Shown here piece by piece: positions 59,893 through 64,000 of a stretch of 64,000 nucleotides of DNA; position 1 is the first letter of the stretch; each line of letters opens with the position of its first letter. Below the pieces are notes generated by a model that searched no databases, had not been told where the DNA came from, and worked only from the letters and a program-made list of their open reading frames with translations. The stretch is taken from positions 153,034 through 217,033 of the forward strand of contig NZ_AOFT01000004.1 in NCBI RefSeq assembly GCF_000348905.1, given 5' to 3'. Origin of the DNA: Bhargavaea cecembensis DSE10 (lineage in GTDB: Bacteria > Bacillota > Bacilli > Bacillales_A > Planococcaceae). The position numbers and the translations under genes were made by a program.

Positions 59893-60012
59893 TTGAAGCG
59901 GAGGGCCCGAGACACCTGCGGGAAAAGCGTTAGCCGAAGACCCCGCAGAGCGCAGCTCGAGGAGGCTAAGGCAACGCCCGCGGTAAGCGAGGGCCCGCAG
60001 CGGAAATCCGAA
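59893..60012. repeat. second type of interspersed element
   Basis: It shares GAGACACCTGCGGGAAAAGC with the other element but continues CCGAAGACCCCGCAGAGC, GAGGAGGCTAAGGC and GCCCGCGGTAAGCGAGGGCC. Such G+C-rich folded repeats are frequent between genes in Bacillaceae genomes. No protein is encoded. Confidence 0.6.
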
Positions 60013-60028
60013 GGATTTTCAGGAATAG

Positions 60029-60072
60029 AAAAAACTGCAGACAAAGGAGTAATCCACTCACTTTGTCTGCAG
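60029..60072 (-). terminator. terminator after the TRAP/cupin operon
   Basis: Minus strand CTGCAGACAAAG, loop, CTTTGTCTGCAG, TTTTTT. It lies 45 bases past the cupin stop at 60118. Confidence 0.85.
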
Positions 60073-60117
60073 TCTGGGACAGCCGTTTGGCTGCCCATCA
60101 CTATTTCAAGAACCAAT

Positions 60118-60453
60118 TCAAAATACCAACGCAATCATTTCAATCTTTTCGTCATACGGGTTTTCGATTCCGTGTCCCTGCCCCTGCCGGATTACACAGA
60201 AATCACCGGCTTGGACATTCACCCGTTCTCCGTTGTCGTTAAAGATTCCTTTTCCCTCCAATAGATAGTACACTTCGGAATCGTCTTCATGGATATGGTA
60301 GCCGATCGCCGAATGCGGGTGGACGGTGACCCTGGCGAACAGGTCGATCCCTTCTATCTTGTCTTCCTTGGTGACAATCCGGGAGATTTCCATGCTTCCG
60401 TCACCGCGGCGGGGCTTTTCGATGAACTCTTTCTCACTCACCTGTTTGATCAT
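60118..60453 (-). CDS. cupin-domain protein
   Basis: A 111-residue single-domain cupin. Motif 1 is HPHSAIGYHIHEDDSEVYYL with metal-ligand His and Glu, and motif 2 is QAGDFCVIRQGQGHGIENP with His. It could be a small isomerase, dioxygenase or ligand sensor for the compound carried by the TRAP transporter. It is the last gene of the TRAP operon, 12 bases after dctM. Confidence 0.82.
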   Translation of the reverse strand: MIKQVSEKEFIEKPRRGDGSMEISRIVTKEDKIEGIDLFARVTVHPHSAIGYHIHEDDSEVYYLLEGKGIFNDNGERVNVQAGDFCVIRQGQGHGIENPYDEKIEMIALVF

Positions 60454-60465
60454 GCGGATCCCTCC

Positions 60466-61749
60466 TTATTCCCCGAACAGACCCGGCAGCACCGTCGATA
60501 TCTGCGGCACGAAGATGATCAGCAGGACCATCACCGCCACAATCGCAATGACATGCAGGATATACGGGAAGGTGTGCTCGATCCCCATTTTCCGGTCCGT
60601 GACGTTAACGCCCGCAATCGTGGACAGCCCGACCGGCGGCGTGATGTTCGCCAGCGCGAAGTTCATGATCAGGACCATGCCGAAGTGAATCGGGTCGATG
60701 CCGTACTGCATCGCGATTGGCATGAAGATCGGGCCGAGCAGGATGATCAGTGACGTCACTTCCGTCAGCATGCCGAGAATCAGCAGGATCACCGAGACGA
60801 CCAGCAGGAACTGGAGCGGTGTCGAAGCGAATCCGAGGAAGAAGTCCGAGATCACTTCAGGCAGCCGGTTCACCGTCAGCACATAAGTGAACACACTTGC
60901 GAACGAAATGATGATCAGAATAATCGCCGACGTCACAGCGGAGTTTGCCATGATGTCCTTGAACTTTTTGAAGTTCAGTTCCCCGTAGAACATCGACAGA
61001 ATGAATCCGTAGACGACCGCAATGATCGCCGCTTCCGTCGCCGTGACCAGCCCGCTGAAAATCCCGCCGAGGATAAAGACCGGGGACAACAGCGGAAGCA
61101 GGGCAGACTTGAGGATCGACCCAAATTCCTTCCCGCTCACATGCGCGTTTTCCACGACGCCAAAGCCTTGTTTCTTGGACATCCAGGACACATAGATGCA
61201 GAGCATAATGGTCAGGAGGATCCCCGGGATAAAGCCGGCAATAAACAGCTTGCCGATCGAGATATTCGTGGTCACGCCGAGAATAACCATTGTGATACTC
61301 GGCGGAATAATCAATCCAAGCACCCCGGCCGGCCCGATGATGCTTGCGATAAATGAATGGCTGTATTTCTGTTCTTTCATCCGCGGGACAATGACCGATC
61401 CCACGGCGTATGTAGTGGCGACAGTCGATCCGGACACGGTGCCGAAGAAGGCACTCGTGACGACCGCGGTCATTCCGAGGCCGCCGGAAAACCTGCCGAC
61501 AATCGCGTCAGCCAACGCCATCAGCCGCTTGGTCAGGCCGCCCTCGCCCATGATGTTCCCGGCAAGGATGAACAGCGGAATCGCCAAATAAGAGAAGTTG
61601 TTCACCCCTGCGAACAGCCGCTGGACGACGACTTCCAGGGGTGTGCCGCTGACCAGCAAAACCCCGATCGACACGAAGCCGATCGTGAATGCAATCGGCA
61701 TTCCGAGAAACAGAAGCGCGAAGAAGGCAAGCAGGATCGAGACAATCAT
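60466..61749 (-). CDS. dctM: TRAP transporter large permease (DctM)
   Basis: A 427-residue membrane protein of the DctM/SiaM type with about 12 helices: FLGMPIAFTIGFVSIGVLLV near the start, LFILAGNIMGEGGLTKRLMA, and GLIIPPSITMVILGVTTNIS. It moves an organic acid with sodium. Its ATG overlaps the dctQ stop (ATGA at 61749-61746). Confidence 0.92.
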   Translation of the reverse strand: MIVSILLAFFALLFLGMPIAFTIGFVSIGVLLVSGTPLEVVVQRLFAGVNNFSYLAIPLFILAGNIMGEGGLTKRLMALADAIVGRFSGGLGMTAVVTSAFFGTVSGSTVATTYAVGSVIVPRMKEQKYSHSFIASIIGPAGVLGLIIPPSITMVILGVTTNISIGKLFIAGFIPGILLTIMLCIYVSWMSKKQGFGVVENAHVSGKEFGSILKSALLPLLSPVFILGGIFSGLVTATEAAIIAVVYGFILSMFYGELNFKKFKDIMANSAVTSAIILIIISFASVFTYVLTVNRLPEVISDFFLGFASTPLQFLLVVSVILLILGMLTEVTSLIILLGPIFMPIAMQYGIDPIHFGMVLIMNFALANITPPVGLSTIAGVNVTDRKMGIEHTFPYILHVIAIVAVMVLLIIFVPQISTVLPGLFGE

Positions 61750-62225
61750 AAGCTCGCCTCCCTTTGTTCAGCGTGGTTCGGTTTTACGATATGCATGATG
61801 GTGAAGTAAAGCGAGAACAGGGAACTGACCGGAATGGCCAAGTAGAAGATCCCCATCGGCATCCTCATCGTTGCCGATGCGCTCGTCATCGCCGTCATCG
61901 ACAAACTGAAGCCGTAGAAGACCAGAATGGCCAGCAGAACGGCAACCAGCACATAAATGAATGTATCGATGATTCGCTGGTACCGCTCACTTGCCAGGCT
62001 GACAAAGTACCTGACGCCCAGATGCATTTTTTCATGAATGGCCAGGGCAGTCCCCAAAAATGTGAGCCACACGATCAGCAGCCTCGCCAATTCTTCCGTG
62101 GCAGGAAGTGAGACATCAAAGAATCTTGAAATGACCTGAATCAATACAATGGCCGACAGCGAGGCCAATGCGATGATGCATAAATAAGATAAGAGTTTCG
62201 CCAAAATCGTAGCAAGCTTTTCCAA
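61746..62225 (-). CDS. dctQ: TRAP transporter small permease (DctQ)
   Basis: A 159-residue protein with four hydrophobic segments and the DctQ signature TEELARLLIVWLTFLGTALA (about 40-59). The start is a TTG at 62225, seven bases after AGGAGGAG; no ATG is better placed. It is coupled to dctM by a four-base overlap and lies 60 bases after dctP. Confidence 0.88.
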   Translation of the reverse strand: MEKLATILAKLLSYLCIIALASLSAIVLIQVISRFFDVSLPATEELARLLIVWLTFLGTALAIHEKMHLGVRYFVSLASERYQRIIDTFIYVLVAVLLAILVFYGFSLSMTAMTSASATMRMPMGIFYLAIPVSSLFSLYFTIMHIVKPNHAEQREASL

Positions 62226-62285
62226 AGAGTGCTCCTCCTAATGCTCTGGATGCATAAAGACATCGATGTTTTCAAAAACAGCGCT

Positions 62286-63305
62286 TCACCATCCGGAAGC
62301 GGCACGGTAAACGTCCATGAGTTCGCTTCCGAAATGTTCTTCTTCCCACTTGTCGTATACTGGCAGCATCGCTTCACGGAACGCTTCTTTATCGACATTG
62401 TCGTTAATCTCCATGCCCCGTTCCTCGAGCGTATCGAGGTATTCCTGTTCCATCCCGTCATTCCGCTCGCGGATTTCCATCGAAATCCGGTCCGCTTCGT
62501 TCATAATGACCTCCTGATCTTCCGGGGAGATGGATGCCCACGTCTCGTCGTTCATGAACAGCATCACTGTGTTATAAAAATGGCCGGTCAGGGACAGGTA
62601 ATCCTGGACCTCGTCGAATTTCGGGGCGACGATGTTTGCCAGCGGGTTTTCCTGCGCATCGAGAACTCCCTGCTGAAGCGCCCCATACACTTCGCTGAAT
62701 GCCATTGCCGTCGGCAGTGCGCCGACCTGCTCGAAAGCATCGATCCGGAGGCTCGACTGCGCCACCCGGATCTTCATCCCCTTCAGGTCTTCCGGGTTCA
62801 CGACAGGCCCGTCATTGTTCGTGAGATGGCGCTCCCCCCACTCCAGGTAGCCGATCTTCTTAAGGTTATACCCCGAGACAATCTCACCAAGATAGTCCCC
62901 GAACTCCCCGTCGTAGGCAGCACGGGCATGGTCGACATCTTTCCACATATAAGGAAGGTCCTCGATGGCCATCCGGATGTCCATCGACTGCATCGTGCCG
63001 ACCATGATGGCCGCTGCATCCATGGAACCGATCTGCACCTGCTCGATCATCTCGGTTTCCGAGCCGAGCTGGCTGTTCGGATACAGATCAAATGCCACGC
63101 GTCCCTCGGTCTGTTCCTCGACATTCGCCGCCATTTCCTCAATCAGTTCCGCGGCGGGCGTATCCAGTGAAATGGCATGTCCGAACTGGAGCCGCACCTG
63201 TTCGCTATCAGCTTCCGCGTGATCCGACTGCCCGCACCCTGCCGCCAGCATCGTCAATGAAAGGACGGCTGTGATCCAAGCAAATCTGAACTGTTTTGTT
63301 TTCAT
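62286..63305 (-). CDS. dctP: TRAP transporter substrate-binding lipoprotein (DctP)
   Basis: A 339-residue binding protein. The signal peptide ends in lipobox LAAGC (Cys about 24). QFGHAISLDTPAAELIEEMA is the typical start of the mature fold. KGMKIRVAQS carries the conserved Arg that fixes the ligand carboxylate, and ALPTAMAFSEVYGALQQGVL and DAQENPLANI follow. The substrate is a carboxylic acid that cannot be named from sequence. First gene of the TRAP operon. Confidence 0.92.
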   Translation of the reverse strand: MKTKQFRFAWITAVLSLTMLAAGCGQSDHAEADSEQVRLQFGHAISLDTPAAELIEEMAANVEEQTEGRVAFDLYPNSQLGSETEMIEQVQIGSMDAAAIMVGTMQSMDIRMAIEDLPYMWKDVDHARAAYDGEFGDYLGEIVSGYNLKKIGYLEWGERHLTNNDGPVVNPEDLKGMKIRVAQSSLRIDAFEQVGALPTAMAFSEVYGALQQGVLDAQENPLANIVAPKFDEVQDYLSLTGHFYNTVMLFMNDETWASISPEDQEVIMNEADRISMEIRERNDGMEQEYLDTLEERGMEINDNVDKEAFREAMLPVYDKWEEEHFGSELMDVYRAASGW

Positions 63306-63346
63306 CCTGACTCCCTCATTACTTTTATGGATTTATTGACTTACCC

Positions 63347-63405
63347 TTTATTCTTGAGTGAATGTATATTAGTATTTATGTATAGTTATAAAGGTTACTT
63401 CACTC
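63347..63405. promoter_or_regulatory. divergent promoter region of the TRAP operon and the aminotransferase
   Basis: An AT-rich stretch between dctP and the aminotransferase. GAGTGAA near 63354 and TTCACTC near 63400 are inverted repeats about 35 bases apart, possible operator halves. No regulator gene is in view. Confidence 0.3.
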
Positions 63406-63466
63406 CAAATTGTTTGTCAATTCGTTTTTAATAAAAATTCACGGTTAGCCGAAGGATGGGACAGCT

Positions 63467-64000
63467 ATGAACAAACTGCAAGGAATCAACAAGAAAGCAC
63501 TGGAGATCAGCACACCCGGCGTACGGGTATTCGCAAACAGGGTCGCCCGCATTCCGGACGGCATCAACCTGACGATCGGAGAACCCGACTTCCCGACCCC
63601 GGAACGGGTCAAGGGGGCTGCCATCAGGGCGATTAACGAAAACCGGACCGGCTACTCACACAATGCAGGACTTCAAGAACTCCGGGAAAGCGTCTCGGCA
63701 TCCTTCAATGAGAAATACGGATTCCACTATGATCCCGAGAACGAAATCGTGATCACCAACGGGGCCAGCGAAGGCATCGATTCCACTCTCCGCACCTTAT
63801 TAAAAGAGGGCAATGAAGTGATCCTTCCCGCCCCCATCTACTCGGGCTATGAGCCGGTGATCCACCTGGCCGGGGCAACCCCAGTTTACCTGGATACATC
63901 CGAGAACGGCTTTCTGCCGGATGCCGGTGCACTGGAAGCGCTGATCACTCCCCGCACAAAAGCGGTGATCTTCAACTACCCGTCCAACCCGACGGGCGTC
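63467..64000 (+). CDS. class I/II aminotransferase (3' end outside window)
   Basis: The first 178 codons of a fold-type I aminotransferase of the PatA/AspC type. NLTIGEPDFPTPERVK, YSHNAGLQELRESV, the PLP-phosphate and ring contacts ITNGASEGIDSTL and APIYSGYEP, and the Asn in NYPSNPTG are visible. The PLP lysine lies beyond the window. ATG at 63467 follows AAGGATGGG. Divergent from the TRAP operon, it may share its control. Confidence 0.88.
   Translation, partial: MNKLQGINKKALEISTPGVRVFANRVARIPDGINLTIGEPDFPTPERVKGAAIRAINENRTGYSHNAGLQELRESVSASFNEKYGFHYDPENEIVITNGASEGIDSTLRTLLKEGNEVILPAPIYSGYEPVIHLAGATPVYLDTSENGFLPDAGALEALITPRTKAVIFNYPSNPTGV

Larger units (their letters stand above)
59144..60117. 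other. repeat-rich region without genes
   Basis: About 970 bases between amiE and the cupin gene hold no convincing gene. Parts seen: a cre-like palindrome GGAAAGCGCTTTCC (59237-59250, two deviations from consensus), fragments around GGACAGCCGTTTGGCT (59352 and again at 60077), element copy 3 inverted (59397-59588), a stretch with TTTGTCCGTTTAGCGG and TAAACGGACAGCC (59586-59701), a second, different interspersed element (59893-60012) and the terminator at 60029-60072. It looks like a landing zone for nested repeats. Confidence 0.6.

Noticed and set aside
1..64000. Insertion sequences, prophage, tRNA or rRNA genes
   Set aside because: No transposase, integrase, phage structural gene, tRNA cloverleaf with T-loop, or rRNA segment was recognised.

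Overview
The window comes from a Bacillota chromosome, most likely order Bacillales, with G+C clearly above 50%. The evidence is purine-rich GGAGG-type ribosome sites, GTG/TTG starts, CcpA-type cre boxes, a TPP riboswitch in front of ykoFEDC, an amiE-nagZ-namZ peptidoglycan-salvage operon and B. subtilis-like families (YvbH, DUF421, YczE/YitT type). A higher-G+C member of the Planococcaceae or Bacillaceae is a reasonable inference, but species cannot be read from this sequence. No rRNA, tRNA, transposase, integrase, prophage or CRISPR array was seen.

The window is almost a chain of catabolic islands. (1) 1-6757: aromatic meta-cleavage genes in two minus-strand units, each with a perfect cre box, next to a divergent regulator that joins an XylR-N/V4R aromatic-sensor module to a PucR-type helix-turn-helix. 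(2) 6865-9357: an MFS transporter and an SMP-30-like exported protein. (3) 9489-22376: a glucarate/galactarate cluster with a 2-hydroxyacid dehydrogenase, a FadR-type GntR regulator, gudD, an MFS permease, an aldehyde dehydrogenase, a 5-dehydro-4-deoxyglucarate dehydratase, garD, a UxuA-like dehydratase and a TctCAB transporter. Two promoters of identical geometry carry the same palindrome over the -10 box, which predicts a small regulon. (4) 22519-26050: TPP riboswitch and ykoFEDC. (5) 26212-28953: DUF421, YvbH-like and FAD-oxidase genes among short tandem repeats. (6) 29237-36409: a catechol ortho-cleavage (beta-ketoadipate) cluster under an IclR regulator. Matching palindromes lie over the -10 boxes of the regulator and of the enol-lactonase operon. 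No muconolactone isomerase is visible, and a double-CMD protein sits in the operon. (7) 36712-42745: a YczE-like membrane protein, a LysR regulator, a small GGDEF operon, and a class V aminotransferase with an M20 amidohydrolase. (8) 43037-43998: an AT-rich two-gene module, a RelA/SpoT-type synthetase followed by a small coupled ORF, lying between two diverged copies of a ~200-bp repeat/terminator segment. It is the best candidate here for an undescribed system (toxSAS-like toxin-antitoxin or defence). (9) 44653-54039: a polyol cluster (FGGY kinase, GlpX, RpiB, DhaL, DhaK, RbtT/DalT-type permease, zinc dehydrogenase, DeoR regulator, SDR) whose parts fit a tetritol (threitol/erythritol) route to erythrose 4-phosphate. 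(10) 54103-59143: namZ, nagZ, amiE. (11) 59144-60117: repeat-only DNA. (12) 60118-63305: a TRAP transporter operon with a cupin, divergent from a partial aminotransferase.

The intergenic DNA is unusual. Three families of degenerate ~21-22-bp tandem repeats and three copies of a ~180-bp nested palindromic element sit behind gene ends. Their function is unknown to me.
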